Source of the DNA: Gallionellales bacterium GWA2_54_124
GTDB taxonomy: Bacteria; Pseudomonadota; Gammaproteobacteria; Burkholderiales; Gallionellaceae
Direction of reading: 5' to 3'
DNA: 64,000 bases
NCBI GenBank assembly: GCA_001801025.1
Contig: MGWO01000003.1
Coordinates: 252,201-316,200 of the forward strand
This document shows, piece after piece, positions 9,587-18,884 of the stretch. A model generated the notes under the pieces. It saw nothing but the letters and a program-made list of their open reading frames with translations. It was not told the DNA's origin and did no database searches. The position numbers and the translations under genes are program-made. Position 1 is the first letter of the stretch, and every line of letters starts with the position of its first letter.

Positions 9587-10561
9587 TCAGTTCCCGGCCA
9601 TCTCAGGCAGGCGTAATTCATCGGTGGACCAGAAATAAGCGGTGTTGATCAGGTTGCCCAGTTCATAAATCTGTTCCAGAAATTCGGAGAGGTATTCATG
9701 CAGTCCATAGTCGAAGATGCCGTCTATGGTTTCGGCATGCAGCCGGGTGCGCAGCAAGCCGCAGCGATTGAGCAGTTCGCTGGCGCGCGGCCCGTCGATT
9801 TCGTGCAGCAAGCGGTTGACTTCGTCCACGCAGGTGATCAGCGATCTGGCCATGTCGGGTCGCAGGATCAGCAATTCGGCCACGCGCTTAGGGGTAATTT
9901 GGTCGCGATACACGCGGCGATAGGATTCAAAAGCCGATACCGAACGCAACACCGAGCTCCACTGGTAATAGTCCGCGGCCCCCCCGACATCCTTCGGGCT
10001 GGGCAGTAAAATGTGGTATTTCACGTCCAGTATGCGTGCGGTATTGTCAGCACGCTCGAGAAAATTACCCAGCCGGATAAACCGGAAGGTATTGTCGCGC
10101 AGCATGGTGCCGTGTGCGATGCCGCGTGATAAATGCGAGCGCTCTTTGACCCAGTCGAAAAATCGCGACACGCCGTCGGCTGCGATGCCATCGCCTTGTA
10201 TCCGGCGCATCTCCAGCCACGTGGAGTTGAGCGTCTCCCACATCTCCGACGTGATCGAACCGCGCACGGCGCGTGCATTTTCGCGTGCTTTAAAAATACT
10301 GTTGTAGATGCTGCCCGGATTTTTTTCGTCCAGCGCCATAAAGTGCAGTACGTTGTCTGCACTGGGCACATCGTAACGCGCCTCGAAATCTTCATGCAGG
10401 CCGCTGATCGACAGCATGGCGCGCCATTCGTGATGCGGCTCGATCAGGGCCCTTTTGAGCAAGGACATGCGGTAGGTAACGTCCAGCATACGCGCGGTGT
10501 TCTCCGCGCGCTCCATGCTGCGGGCCATCCAGTACAGGTGATCTGCGGTTGATGAAAGCAT
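9587..10561 (-). CDS. Alpha-E domain protein (DUF403)
   Basis: The 324-residue all-helical protein begins MLSSTADHLYWMARSMERAENTAR-like and repeats this pattern near residue 160 (GNFLERADNTARILDVKYH), which are hallmarks of the alpha-E family. No membrane segment is seen. Alpha-E proteins occur almost always next to a circularly permuted ATP-grasp enzyme, and here the start codon lies one base after that gene's stop, implying translational coupling. The biochemical role is unknown; comparative genomics places it in a peptide synthesis or tagging pathway with Anbu and transglutaminase-like proteins. The assignment to family is firm, the function is not. Confidence 0.88.
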   Translation of the reverse strand: MLSSTADHLYWMARSMERAENTARMLDVTYRMSLLKRALIEPHHEWRAMLSISGLHEDFEARYDVPSADNVLHFMALDEKNPGSIYNSIFKARENARAVRGSITSEMWETLNSTWLEMRRIQGDGIAADGVSRFFDWVKERSHLSRGIAHGTMLRDNTFRFIRLGNFLERADNTARILDVKYHILLPSPKDVGGAADYYQWSSVLRSVSAFESYRRVYRDQITPKRVAELLILRPDMARSLITCVDEVNRLLHEIDGPRASELLNRCGLLRTRLHAETIDGIFDYGLHEYLSEFLEQIYELGNLINTAYFWSTDELRLPEMAGN

Positions 10562-10562
10562 A

Positions 10563-12002
10563 TCAGTTGTCTCCTTCGAGTACCCAGGTGTCTTTGGTGC
10601 CGCCGCCTTGCGATGAATTGACCACCAGCGAGCCGTCTTTGAGGGCCACGCGAGTCAGGCCGCCCGGCACCATCGTGATCTCCTTGCCTGACAGCACATA
10701 AGGCCGCAGATCGATATGGCGCGGTGCCACGCCGCTTTCGACAAAGGTGGGGCAGGTCGAGAGTGCGAGCGTGGGCTGCGCGATATAGTTAGCCGGGTGG
10801 GCGGTGATCTTGTCGCGGAACAGACGGATTTCAGCCGCGCTTGCGGTGGGGCCGACCAGCATGCCGTAACCGCCCGAGCCGTGCACTTCCTTGACCACCA
10901 GTTCGGGCAGGTGCGCCAGCACGTAGGCTAGGTCATCGGGCTTGCTCAGCTCCCATGTCGGCACATTCGATAAGATCGGTTCTTCACCGCAGTAAAACCG
11001 GATCATTTCCGGCACGTATACGTAAATGGCTTTGTCATCTGCGATGCCTGTGCCGACTGCATTGGCCAGCGTCACATTGCCTGCACGGTAAGCCGAAAAT
11101 AAGCCGGGAACGCCCAGCATCGAGTCTTTGTTAAAGGTGAGCGGATCTAAGAAATCGTCGTCGATGCGACGGTAAATGACATCCACGCGTAGCGGCCCTT
11201 CTGTGGTGCGCATGTATACCGTTTCATTTTTAACAAACAGATCGTTACCGTCGACCAGTTCAACGCCCATTTGCTGAGCCAGAAAGGCGTGTTCAAAATA
11301 GGCGCTGTTGTATTGCCCCGGCGTGAGCACGACGACATTGGGGTTGGTGATGCCGTGTGGTGCAACCGAGCGCAGATTGTTGAGCAGCAGATCAGGATAG
11401 TGTTCAACGGGTGAAATCTTCTGACTTGAAAATAAGTCGGGGAATAATCGCATCATCATTTTGCGGTTTTCCAGCATATACGACACGCCGGACGGGGTGC
11501 GCAAATTATCTTCGAGCACGTAGTATTCCCCGAGCTGGCTGCCATGATCGGCGCGCACCAGATCGACGCCTGCGATATGCGCGTAGATGTTCTCCGGCAC
11601 GTCTACGCCGGCCATTTCCTGACGGAACTGGCTGTTGCCCAGCACCTGACGGGCAGGGATGCGACCGGCCTTGAGTATCTCCTGATCGTGATAAATATCG
11701 TGCAGGAATGCGTTCAATGCGCTGACGCGCTGACGCAAACCCTGTTCGAGCCGTGTCCATTCGCGCGCCGGAATAATGCGCGGCACAATGTCGAAAGGGA
11801 TGAGTCGTTCCTGACTGTTCGTCTCGCCATAGACCGCGAAGGTAATGCCGGCGCGGTGAAAGGCAATGTCTGCGGCTTCGCGTTTGCGAACGATGACATC
11901 CTCCGGTGTGGCCTTTAGCCAGTCGGCATAGTTCCGGTAATTCTCGCGCACCGAGCCGTCGGTGGCATACATCTCGTTGTAAGCGGTTTTCATGTTTGAC
12001 AT
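10563..12002 (-). CDS. Circularly permuted ATP-grasp type 2 protein (DUF404/DUF407)
   Basis: The protein of about 479 residues shows the marks of the circularly permuted ATP-grasp family: LVRADHGSQLGEYYVLEDNL, VVVLTPGQYNSAYFEHAFLA, RVDVIYRRIDDDFLDP, NAVGTGIADDKAIYVYVP and KEVHGSGGYGML. Enzymes of this fold join a carboxylate to an amine using ATP, so a peptide ligase role is likely but undemonstrated here. Candidate starts are ATG 12002, the nearby GTG 12005 and the inner ATG 11993; none has a strong ribosome site. It is followed after one base by alpha-E, then Anbu and the transglutaminase-like protein, the usual gene order. About 160 bases separate it from the second Anbu gene upstream on the same strand. 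Confidence 0.88.
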   Translation of the reverse strand: MSNMKTAYNEMYATDGSVRENYRNYADWLKATPEDVIVRKREAADIAFHRAGITFAVYGETNSQERLIPFDIVPRIIPAREWTRLEQGLRQRVSALNAFLHDIYHDQEILKAGRIPARQVLGNSQFRQEMAGVDVPENIYAHIAGVDLVRADHGSQLGEYYVLEDNLRTPSGVSYMLENRKMMMRLFPDLFSSQKISPVEHYPDLLLNNLRSVAPHGITNPNVVVLTPGQYNSAYFEHAFLAQQMGVELVDGNDLFVKNETVYMRTTEGPLRVDVIYRRIDDDFLDPLTFNKDSMLGVPGLFSAYRAGNVTLANAVGTGIADDKAIYVYVPEMIRFYCGEEPILSNVPTWELSKPDDLAYVLAHLPELVVKEVHGSGGYGMLVGPTASAAEIRLFRDKITAHPANYIAQPTLALSTCPTFVESGVAPRHIDLRPYVLSGKEITMVPGGLTRVALKDGSLVVNSSQGGGTKDTWVLEGDN

Positions 12003-12162
12003 CACTCGTAGGGGGCGAGCTTATCAAAGCATGAATCATGCCATTTGGATTTTATCTAAAAATCAACTAGATAGATTGCAGGTTTTCACGAGAAAGGCAC
12101 TGCATTGGTGCGCGGTGCAACAGGGTGGTGCGCCTGTCTGGCAGCAAGAGGCCGATTCGCGG

Positions 12163-12930
12163 CTATTTTGCGGATTGAAACTCAGTCAGTTCCGGCAAGG
12201 CGGCGCTTTCCCAGTAGAACTTGGGTAAATTTTGCAGGGCAACTACCAGCCCCTGATTCCAGGCTTGTGATAATTCCCTGGAGAAGGGATCCGATTCGTT
12301 CAGGCAGAGTTGATGAGTGATGCAAAGACTGTCTTTGTCGTAAACCAGCAGTTCGATGGGCGGCGCGACCGTCAGATTGCTGCGCACGGTCGAATTCATA
12401 GAAACCAGCGCGCAGCGCGCGGCCGCTTCCAGCGAAATCGTGCGGTTAATCACCCGATCCAGAATCGGTTTGCCGTATTTGATTTCGCCTATCTGTAAAA
12501 AGGGGTGTTCGCCGGACTCGTGTATGTAGTTGCCCTGCGGATAGATCAGCAGGGTTTCGTGGCGGGCGCTGCCGATTTGTCCAGCCAGAATAAAGGTTGC
12601 TTCAAAATTGACATTGCCGCTGTCCCGGACGACATGCAAATTTTGCACAAGGGTGCTGATGGTCGCAACATAATCGACGGCTTGCTGCATATTGCTCACA
12701 CTGAGCAGATTGGGAAGTGTGCTGCTATCGAGATCCGCCTGAAGTCGTTTGGTGACCAGTTGCGTGGTAGCCAGATTACCCGCAGATAACAGACCAAACA
12801 CCCGGTTTCCCGGCCACACAAAGGTGTGCATTTTCGAATAGCTCGAGACGTTGTCAAATCCGGCATTGGTGCGGGAATCGGAGCACAGGACAAATCCCGT
12901 TTCGGTGTTGATGGCAAGGCAATAGGTCAT
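12163..12930 (-). CDS. Anbu-type proteasome-like peptidase (second, diverged copy)
   Basis: The 255-residue protein again begins MTYC and keeps CSDSRTNAGFDN, SAGNLATTQ, LAGQIGSARHE and GEIKYGKPI, so it belongs to the same Anbu family as the product of 8842-9567. Outside these motifs the two differ widely, including a C-terminal extension of about 10 residues here. Both retain the N-terminal threonine and the following aspartate, so both could be active. It is the first gene of the minus-strand cluster. Two Anbu genes in one cluster suggests either a hetero-oligomer or two substrate specificities; the sequence alone cannot say which. Confidence 0.87.
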   Translation of the reverse strand: MTYCLAINTETGFVLCSDSRTNAGFDNVSSYSKMHTFVWPGNRVFGLLSAGNLATTQLVTKRLQADLDSSTLPNLLSVSNMQQAVDYVATISTLVQNLHVVRDSGNVNFEATFILAGQIGSARHETLLIYPQGNYIHESGEHPFLQIGEIKYGKPILDRVINRTISLEAAARCALVSMNSTVRSNLTVAPPIELLVYDKDSLCITHQLCLNESDPFSRELSQAWNQGLVVALQNLPKFYWESAALPELTEFQSAK

Positions 12931-13139
12931 TTGAATGTCAGGCGTAGATAGAGGGCGGCAGCGTTGCGAATTCTCGGCAAAACATTAACACGGTTATTGA
13001 GAATCGGCAATCGAGCTGTGCGCGATGGCGGCGTGGGATTGAGGGCGTCATGCACGATAACCGTGCAGCGCGGCGGCGCATCGCAAGATGCCGGTGCAGT
13101 AGAGGCGGATTTTATGGGGTTAAGTTTCTCAACCAATTG

Positions 13140-13162
13140 ATAATTAATGATATTATAATTAT
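13140..13162. promoter_or_regulatory. AT-rich inverted repeat in the 376-base gap before sthA
   Basis: The gap 12931-13306 separates the divergent second Anbu gene and sthA. It holds no gene I can support. Its clearest feature is the inverted repeat ATAATTA (13140-13146) / TAATTAT (13156-13162) in a very AT-rich patch that contrasts with the GC-rich surroundings. It could be a regulator site or part of a promoter for either gene. It has a faint likeness to a Fur box but lacks a clear match, so no regulator is named. Confidence 0.35.
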
Positions 13163-13306
13163 TATGTGCTGGAATTGATATTGCTTGCTATTCATGACGG
13201 GCGGGATTGAAAGGGAGAGCCGCAGCAGGGGTGGAAGTCTCCTGATTTAAATCCGCCAAACTGCCGCGAGCGTGTATGCTGTCGCCCCTACTGTTAGGAA
13301 TTCATC

Positions 13307-14698
13307 ATGGACTACGACATTATCATCATCGGTTCGGGCCCTGCCGGACAGCATGCCGCATGGCAGGCCGCGCGCATGGGAAAACGTGCCGCGATCATCG
13401 AGCGTAAACCCAATCTGGGCGGCGCCGGTTTGCAGACCGGCACCATACCCAGCAAGGCGATGCGTGAAGTGGCTTATCAGTTGACGCGCTCGGGCGGAAT
13501 GCGCCAGGCGCATGACGGGCGCTCACGGCACGGGCTTCTGGCGGATGCGGTGCGCAGGAAAGAAGGCGTGATCGCCCAGCAGGAATCGGTGATATTGCAG
13601 CGGATTTTGCGCTCCGGTGTCGCCTTGATTCCGGGCGAGGCTTATTTCGTCGATGCGCATACCATTGCGGTGACCGATCAGGTCGGAAATACGCGCCAGA
13701 TTAGCGCCGACGTGATCGTGCTGGCGGCAGGCTCCCGTCCACGCCGCCCGGCTGATGTGCCCTTCGATAAGAAGCGCGTCCTCGATTCGACCTCTATCCT
13801 GAATTTGCGTCATTTGCCGGACAGTCTTCTGGTAGTGGGCGGAGGGGTGATTGCCTGTGAATTCGTCTCCATTTTTGCGGCGCTGGGCGTCGTTGTCTCG
13901 GTCGTGGACAGTCATGCGCAACTGCTCGAATACCTGAGTGAAGACGTGGTCGCTGTACTGGCCGACAGTTTTCTGGATATGGGCGTCAAATTTTATATGC
14001 AGGAGCGCGTCGCCCAAATCAGCTGCGATGACAGCGGTACCCTGACGACCCTGGCGGGCGGCCGTCAAATCCGTGCCGATGCCGTTCTGTATGCGCAGGG
14101 ACGTGAACCCAACAGCGAAGGCTTGCAGGTCGCGCGTGCCGGCATAGAGGCGAAGGATGGCTGGATCGCGGTCAATCAGCATTTTCAGACCAGCGTGCCG
14201 AATATCTATGCCGTGGGGGATTTGATCGGGCGTCCCGCACTCGCCTCGACCGGTATGGAGCAGGGGCGGGCAGCCGTGCTGTATGCGTTTGGCGGCGAGG
14301 CGCACGTGACGGCAGATAATTTGCCGATGGCGGTCTATACCATCCCTGAAATTTCCTATGTCGGTAAAACCGAGCGGGAAGTGCAGCAGGAAAATATCCC
14401 CTATCTGATCGGTCGTGCCTATTTTAAAGACAGCGCGCGCGGACAGATCATCGGCGATGCACAAGGGCTGCTCAAGTTGATCGTCGATACGCGCAATGAG
14501 AAACTGCTCGGCGTGCATATTGTCGGCGAGCAGGCGAGCGAACTGGTCCATATCGGCCAGCTGGTGATGAATCTCAACGGCACGGTGCGCGATCTGGTCG
14601 CCAATGTCTTTAACTACCCGACACTGGCCGAGTGTTACAAACTGGCGGCCTTAGATTGCACGCATCAGTTGGAACAGCGAAAACTCACCGGGGTTTGA
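13307..14698 (+). CDS. sthA: Soluble pyridine nucleotide transhydrogenase (Si-specific)
   Basis: The 463-residue flavoprotein moves hydride between NADPH and NAD in the cytoplasm. An N-terminal FAD-binding motif (IIIGSGPAGQHAA) is followed by TGTIPSKAMRE, an NAD(P)-binding motif (VVGGGVIACEFVS), a second FAD contact (NIYAVGDLIG) and a dimerisation domain with the MAVYTIPEISYVGKTE phrase typical of SthA. The position where dihydrolipoamide dehydrogenases have a CxxxxC redox disulfide reads GGAGLQTGTIPSK, with no cysteine at all, which supports transhydrogenase over lipoamide dehydrogenase. It stands alone between divergent and convergent neighbours. Confidence in family is high; the exact activity is inferred from similarity. 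Confidence 0.88.
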   Translation: MDYDIIIIGSGPAGQHAAWQAARMGKRAAIIERKPNLGGAGLQTGTIPSKAMREVAYQLTRSGGMRQAHDGRSRHGLLADAVRRKEGVIAQQESVILQRILRSGVALIPGEAYFVDAHTIAVTDQVGNTRQISADVIVLAAGSRPRRPADVPFDKKRVLDSTSILNLRHLPDSLLVVGGGVIACEFVSIFAALGVVVSVVDSHAQLLEYLSEDVVAVLADSFLDMGVKFYMQERVAQISCDDSGTLTTLAGGRQIRADAVLYAQGREPNSEGLQVARAGIEAKDGWIAVNQHFQTSVPNIYAVGDLIGRPALASTGMEQGRAAVLYAFGGEAHVTADNLPMAVYTIPEISYVGKTEREVQQENIPYLIGRAYFKDSARGQIIGDAQGLLKLIVDTRNEKLLGVHIVGEQASELVHIGQLVMNLNGTVRDLVANVFNYPTLAECYKLAALDCTHQLEQRKLTGV

Positions 14699-14884
14699 TG
14701 ATCCTAAATCAGTATCCCCTAAGTATTTCATATACGGCCTACATCCCGAGGTCAGTATAAGAACTTGCCAATAGCGCCCAAGGCACTCGCGACGCATAAT
14801 GCACGGCACAAATTTAATATCCATTGAATTTCGCAGGTGCTGACAATATCAGACGGCAATTAAGCCGACGGTACCAATAGCTGC

Positions 14885-15976
14885 CTAGTTAATTGGGTGC
14901 GCCATTGTTCCCGGTGGTGCGGCGCGCAAATACTGTGCCGGCCAGTGGATCGTTTGTCCCAGCGCTGTTGCCGCATTCAGCGGCCACTGATGATTGCGCA
15001 ACATTTCACGGCCGAGCAGCACCAGATCGGCCTGCCCTGTGCGGATAACCTGATCGGCCTGCTCAGGTGAGGTGATCAGGCCGACGGCAGCACTCGGAAT
15101 GAATGCCTCGTTGCGAACTCTGGCTGCGAATTCGACCTGAAAACCCGGGGCTGCCGGAATGATGGCGGTCGGAATCAGCCCGGCGGTCGAGACATCGATC
15201 AGATCGACGCCCAGCGCTTTGAGCTGCCGGCATAGCGTGACGGTCTCATCGGCATTCCAGCCACCCGCCATCCAGTCTGTCGCCGACAGGCGAACCAGCA
15301 GCGGCAGATGATCCGGCCAAACGCGGCGAACGGCGCTGACCACCTCGCGCACCAGACGGGTGCGATGCTCGAAACTGCCGCCGTAGCGGTCGGTGCGCAG
15401 GTTGGACAGCGGCGAGAGGAACTGATGCAGCAGATAGCCGTGCGCGGCGTGGATTTCGACCGCTTCAAACCCTGCGATCAACGCACGCTTTGCCGACGCG
15501 ACAAACTGGCCGATCACTTCATTGATGCCCGTCTCGTCCAGTTCGCGGGGAATGGCATAGCCGTCGCCGAAACTCACCGATGAAGGTGCGATGACAGGCC
15601 AGCCGCCTTCCGCTGCCGACAAGGTATGTTGCGCCTGCCAGCCGAGTGCTACGCTGGCTTTTCGACCGGCATGCGCCAGCTGGAGGGCGGGCACGCAGCC
15701 TTGCGACTTTGAAAATTGTGCGATGCGCGCTAAAGGCGCGATCTGTTCGTCATTCCATAATCCAAGATCGCCCGGGCTGATGCGTCCCTCGGGTGAAACG
15801 GCGGTGGCCTCGACGATCATCAGCGCCGCGCCGCCCGCTGCCAGACTGCCGTAATGAACGAAATGCCAGTCAGCCGCGATGCCGTCCTGTGCGGAATACT
15901 GGCACATGGGTGGAATTCCGATGCGGTTTTTCAGGGTGATGTCGCGCAGTGTGAGAGGTTCGAACAGATGATTCAT
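14885..15976 (-). CDS. NADH:flavin oxidoreductase / old yellow enzyme, YqjM-XenA class
   Basis: The 363-residue TIM-barrel flavoenzyme should reduce activated alkenes with NAD(P)H and FMN. Visible motifs are LKNRIGIPPMCQYSA, whose cysteine is the redox-tuning Cys of class III enzymes, the substrate-binding pair in EIHAAHGYLLHQFLSP, RTDRYGGS, and LVLLGREMLRN near the C-terminus, which binds the FMN phosphate. The physiological substrate is unknown. It is transcribed away from the GntR-regulated propionate operon, and the shared 155-base gap holds two operator-like palindromes, the nearer one about 70 bases from this start codon, so it may belong to the same regulon. Confidence 0.88.
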   Translation of the reverse strand: MNHLFEPLTLRDITLKNRIGIPPMCQYSAQDGIAADWHFVHYGSLAAGGAALMIVEATAVSPEGRISPGDLGLWNDEQIAPLARIAQFSKSQGCVPALQLAHAGRKASVALGWQAQHTLSAAEGGWPVIAPSSVSFGDGYAIPRELDETGINEVIGQFVASAKRALIAGFEAVEIHAAHGYLLHQFLSPLSNLRTDRYGGSFEHRTRLVREVVSAVRRVWPDHLPLLVRLSATDWMAGGWNADETVTLCRQLKALGVDLIDVSTAGLIPTAIIPAAPGFQVEFAARVRNEAFIPSAAVGLITSPEQADQVIRTGQADLVLLGREMLRNHQWPLNAATALGQTIHWPAQYLRAAPPGTMAHPIN

Positions 15977-16045
15977 GGCTAACTTTCCGGAACAATGAGT
16001 GCAAGCTGTGGCCTTCGGTGGGCGAACCCCCTGATTTTCGGAGAT

Positions 16046-16057
16046 ATTGTCGACATA
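16046..16057. promoter_or_regulatory. Operator-like palindrome, site 1 (ATTGTCGACATA)
   Basis: The core TGTCGACA (16048-16055) is a perfect palindrome and is shared with site 2, whose centre is 62 bases (about six helical turns) away. It lies between the divergent old-yellow-enzyme gene and the GntR regulator gene. GntR regulators of the FCD class commonly bind short palindromes of this kind, so this is a likely binding site for the adjacent regulator. Confidence 0.6.
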
Positions 16058-16090
16058 ATTAAAATATATTACCTATATCGCAATTATTGG

Positions 16091-16099
16091 TGCTAATAT
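16091..16099 (+). promoter_or_regulatory. Probable extended -10 promoter element for the propionate operon
   Basis: TGCTAATAT has the TGn extension followed by a near-consensus -10 hexamer. No good -35 stands at the usual distance, which fits an extended -10 promoter. Transcription would start close to 16106, at the edge of operator site 2, so a bound regulator would block the polymerase. Confidence 0.4.
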
Positions 16100-16107
16100 T
16101 TCGAACA

Positions 16108-16119
16108 ATTGTCGACAAT
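16108..16119. promoter_or_regulatory. Operator-like palindrome, site 2 (ATTGTCGACAAT)
   Basis: This is a perfect 12-base palindrome one base upstream of the GGAG ribosome site of the GntR gene, and it overlaps the expected transcription start. Together with site 1 it suggests negative autoregulation of the operon by its first gene product. Confidence 0.65.
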
Positions 16120-16131
16120 CGGAGTCATTTG

Positions 16132-16803
16132 ATGTTGCCCAACACCCCTCAGCAAGGCACGCTCGCAGATATTGCCTCGCATCGTCTCGCACACAGTATC
16201 GTGACAGGTGAATTTGCACAAGGCCAGAAGCTCAACGAAGCTGAGCTTGCCGAGCGCTTTGGCATGGGGCGCGGTCCGTTGCGCGAAGCGCTGCGTCACC
16301 TCGAAGGCATGAGGCTGGTCAAACGCATCCCAAATGCCGGTGCGCGTGTGGTGGTGCTCGATTATAAAACCATGTCCGATCTGTATGCGGTGCGCGAGGC
16401 GCTCGAAGGGATGGCCTGCCGCCTTGCCGCAACCAAAATGACCACGCAGGAAATCGACCAGTTAAGCCGTCTGCTCGATGCGCACGAAATTCAGATTAAA
16501 GAAGAAGGCGGCGGCGTTTATGCGCAGAGCGAAGGCGATCTCGATTTCCATTATCAAATCGTGCGCGGCAGCCGTAACGAGATGCTGATGGACATGCTGG
16601 GCAGCGAACAATACCAGTTGCAACGCATGTGCCGTTTTCGTACCAGCCGCAACGCGCAGCGCACCTATCCCGCACTGCAACAACACCGTCAGATTGTCGA
16701 AGCGCTGGCACAGCGTGACGGAGAACTGGCCGAGATGCTGATGCGCCGCCACATTCAGGGCGCATGGCGCAGCATCAGTGAAACGATCGCTAAGGAGGAG
16801 TAA
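16132..16803 (+). CDS. GntR-family (FCD) regulator of the methylcitrate operon
   Basis: The 223-residue protein has an N-terminal winged helix (about residues 10-75, with [20 protein letters not shown]) and a C-terminal all-helical FCD ligand domain (about 85-215). The start ATG 16132 is chosen because GGAG precedes it by seven bases; the longer frame from 16087 would read through the operator. It is the first gene of the operon, two bases before prpB. The likely effector is a pathway intermediate such as 2-methylcitrate or propionyl-CoA, but that is inference. GntR-type propionate regulators have been named PrpQ in other proteobacteria; I leave the symbol blank because orthology was not checked. 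Confidence 0.88.
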   Translation: MLPNTPQQGTLADIASHRLAHSIVTGEFAQGQKLNEAELAERFGMGRGPLREALRHLEGMRLVKRIPNAGARVVVLDYKTMSDLYAVREALEGMACRLAATKMTTQEIDQLSRLLDAHEIQIKEEGGGVYAQSEGDLDFHYQIVRGSRNEMLMDMLGSEQYQLQRMCRFRTSRNAQRTYPALQQHRQIVEALAQRDGELAEMLMRRHIQGAWRSISETIAKEE

Positions 16804-16805
16804 AC

Positions 16806-17693
16806 ATGACACACACAACACCCGGACAGAAATTTCGCCTCGCAGTTGAACAGAATCAGCCGTTACAGGTGGTGGGCGCGGTAACCGCTTACTGCGCCAT
16901 TCTGGCGGAGAAAACAGGTCACAAAGCGCTGTATTTATCCGGTGGCGGTGTGGCAGCCTCCTCGCTCGGCATTCCGGATCTGGGCATCACCACTTTGCAT
17001 GATGTCTGCGAAGACGCGCGCCGCATCACGGCGGTGAGTTCGTTGCCGCTGCTGGTGGACATCGACACCGGCTGGGGCGGCTCCTTCAATATCGCCCGTG
17101 CCACGCGTGAAATCGCGCAATCGGGTGCGGCAGGTTTTCATATCGAAGATCAGGTGATGCAAAAACGCTGCGGTCATCGCCCGAACAAGGCGATCGTCTC
17201 TCAGGCCGAAATGGTCGACCGCATCAAGGCGGCGGTGGATGCGCGGGTTGACCCGAGCTTCGTGATCATGGCGCGTACCGATGCGCTGGCCGTCGAAGGC
17301 ATGTCCTCCGCGATCGAGCGTGCGCAGGCCTGTGTGGAAGCCGGCGCCGATATGATCTTTCCCGAGGCGATGATTACGCTGGAACAATATGCGGAATTTA
17401 CCCGTGTGGTGTCCGTGCCTGTGCTGGCCAACATCACCGAGTTTGGCGCAACCCCGCTCTACACGACAGAGCAACTGGCCAGTGTCGGCATCAAGCTTGT
17501 ACTCTACCCGCTGTCGGCCTTCCGTGCGATGAGCCAGGCCGCGCTCAATGTCTACCAGCACATTCTGGCGGACGGCACGCAGGCGCAGGTGATCGACAAA
17601 ATGCAGCCGCGCATGGAGCTCTACGATTATCTGGGCTATCACGCGTATGAGCAGAAACTGGATCGTCTGTTTGCCGAGCAAGGCGCCGAGTAA
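16806..17693 (+). CDS. prpB: 2-Methylisocitrate lyase
   Basis: The 295-residue enzyme cleaves 2-methylisocitrate to pyruvate and succinate, the last step of the methylcitrate cycle. Motifs are [11 protein letters not shown], the Mg-binding [17 protein letters not shown] and the catalytic loop KRCGHRPNK with Cys122. The KRCGHRPNK form is characteristic of methylisocitrate lyase as opposed to isocitrate lyase. Length matches the family. It begins two bases after the regulator's stop codon, and a GGAGGAG ribosome site lies within the end of that gene. The next gene, prpC, follows after 20 bases. Confidence 0.96.
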   Translation: MTHTTPGQKFRLAVEQNQPLQVVGAVTAYCAILAEKTGHKALYLSGGGVAASSLGIPDLGITTLHDVCEDARRITAVSSLPLLVDIDTGWGGSFNIARATREIAQSGAAGFHIEDQVMQKRCGHRPNKAIVSQAEMVDRIKAAVDARVDPSFVIMARTDALAVEGMSSAIERAQACVEAGADMIFPEAMITLEQYAEFTRVVSVPVLANITEFGATPLYTTEQLASVGIKLVLYPLSAFRAMSQAALNVYQHILADGTQAQVIDKMQPRMELYDYLGYHAYEQKLDRLFAEQGAE

Positions 17694-17713
17694 TTTATTT
17701 CAGGGAGATCAAC

Positions 17714-18865
17714 ATGGCAGAAGAATATGTAGCACCTAAACCTAAAAAATCCGTTGCGCTGTCAGGCACCGTCGCCGGCAACACCGCGATCTGTACGGTC
17801 GGTCGCACGGGCAACGATCTGCATTATCGCGGCTATGACATCCTGGATTTTGCGGAACAAGCTGAGTTTGAGGAAATCGCCCATTTGCTGATACACGGCA
17901 GCCTGCCCGATGCCGCGCAATTGGCCGCTTACAAAGCGAAACTCAAATCGCTGCGCGGTTTGCCCGATGCGGTTAAACAGGCGCTCGAAGCGATTCCGGC
18001 TAATGCGCACCCGATGGATGTGATGCGCACCGGTTGCTCGGTGCTGGGTACCTGTGAGCAGGAACCGGAAGCGCACAGCGAGGCGGTCACCAAAGAACTG
18101 ATCGACCGTCAGCTCGCCTGTTTCGGTTCGATGCTGCTGTACTGGCATCACTTTACGACCGGTGGAAAACGCATCGACGTTGAAACCGACGATGACACCA
18201 TAGGCGCACATATCTTGCATCTGCTGCACGGCAAACCTGCGAAAGCCTCCTGGGTGCGCGCGATGCATACTTCGCTGATCCTGTATGCAGAACATGAATT
18301 TAACGCCTCGACCTTCACTGCCCGGGTGATTGCCGGCACCAATTCCGATTTGTATTCCTGCATCACCGGTGCGATCGGCGCGTTGCGCGGCCCTAAACAC
18401 GGCGGCGCGAACGAAGAAGCGTTCCGCATCCAGAGCCGTTACAAAGACGCCGACGAGGCCGAAGCCGACATCCGTGAGCGCGTGGCAAGAAAGGAAATCG
18501 TCATTGGTTTCGGTCATCCGGTCTACACCATCGCCGATCCGCGTAACGAAGTGATCAAGCGCGTGGCCAAACAACTGGCTGAAGAGGCGGGCGACACATG
18601 TCTATTTGACATTGCCGCGCGACTGGAGTCCGTGATGTGGGAAACCAAGAAAATGTTCCCGAATCTCGATTGGTTTTCTGCTGTGTCCTATCACCTGATG
18701 GGCGTGCCGACCATGATGTTCACGCCGCTGTTTGTGATCTCGCGTGTCACAGGCTGGGGCGCACATGTCATGGAGCAGCGCGCCGATGGCAAGATTATCC
18801 GCCCGAGCGCCAATTACGTCGGGCCTGAGAATCTGGAGTGGGTGCCATTGGCTGAACGCGCTTAA
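17714..18865 (+). CDS. prpC: 2-Methylcitrate synthase
   Basis: The 383-residue citrate-synthase-fold enzyme condenses propionyl-CoA with oxaloacetate. Visible features are the N-terminal [17 protein letters not shown] and YRGYDI, the catalytic histidine regions [12 protein letters not shown] and GFGHPVYT, and the C-terminal [18 protein letters not shown]. The shorter length and operon position support methylcitrate synthase over citrate synthase. A GGGAG ribosome site precedes the start. Translation ends 19 bases before acnD. Confidence 0.95.
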   Translation: MAEEYVAPKPKKSVALSGTVAGNTAICTVGRTGNDLHYRGYDILDFAEQAEFEEIAHLLIHGSLPDAAQLAAYKAKLKSLRGLPDAVKQALEAIPANAHPMDVMRTGCSVLGTCEQEPEAHSEAVTKELIDRQLACFGSMLLYWHHFTTGGKRIDVETDDDTIGAHILHLLHGKPAKASWVRAMHTSLILYAEHEFNASTFTARVIAGTNSDLYSCITGAIGALRGPKHGGANEEAFRIQSRYKDADEAEADIRERVARKEIVIGFGHPVYTIADPRNEVIKRVAKQLAEEAGDTCLFDIAARLESVMWETKKMFPNLDWFSAVSYHLMGVPTMMFTPLFVISRVTGWGAHVMEQRADGKIIRPSANYVGPENLEWVPLAERA

Positions 18866-18884
18866 GAAAGCAAAGAAGGAATCT

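Noticed and set aside
12927-13136. Small minus-strand frame upstream of the second Anbu gene
   Set aside because: It has low-complexity composition, no recognisable domain and no clear ribosome site.
13139-13165. Fur box
   Set aside because: The AT-rich repeat resembles the consensus only loosely, and the flanking genes are not iron-related.
13523-14551. Long minus-strand open frame (342 codons) inside sthA
   Set aside because: It lies wholly antisense to a clear flavoprotein gene, has no recognisable domain and reflects the codon bias of the real gene.
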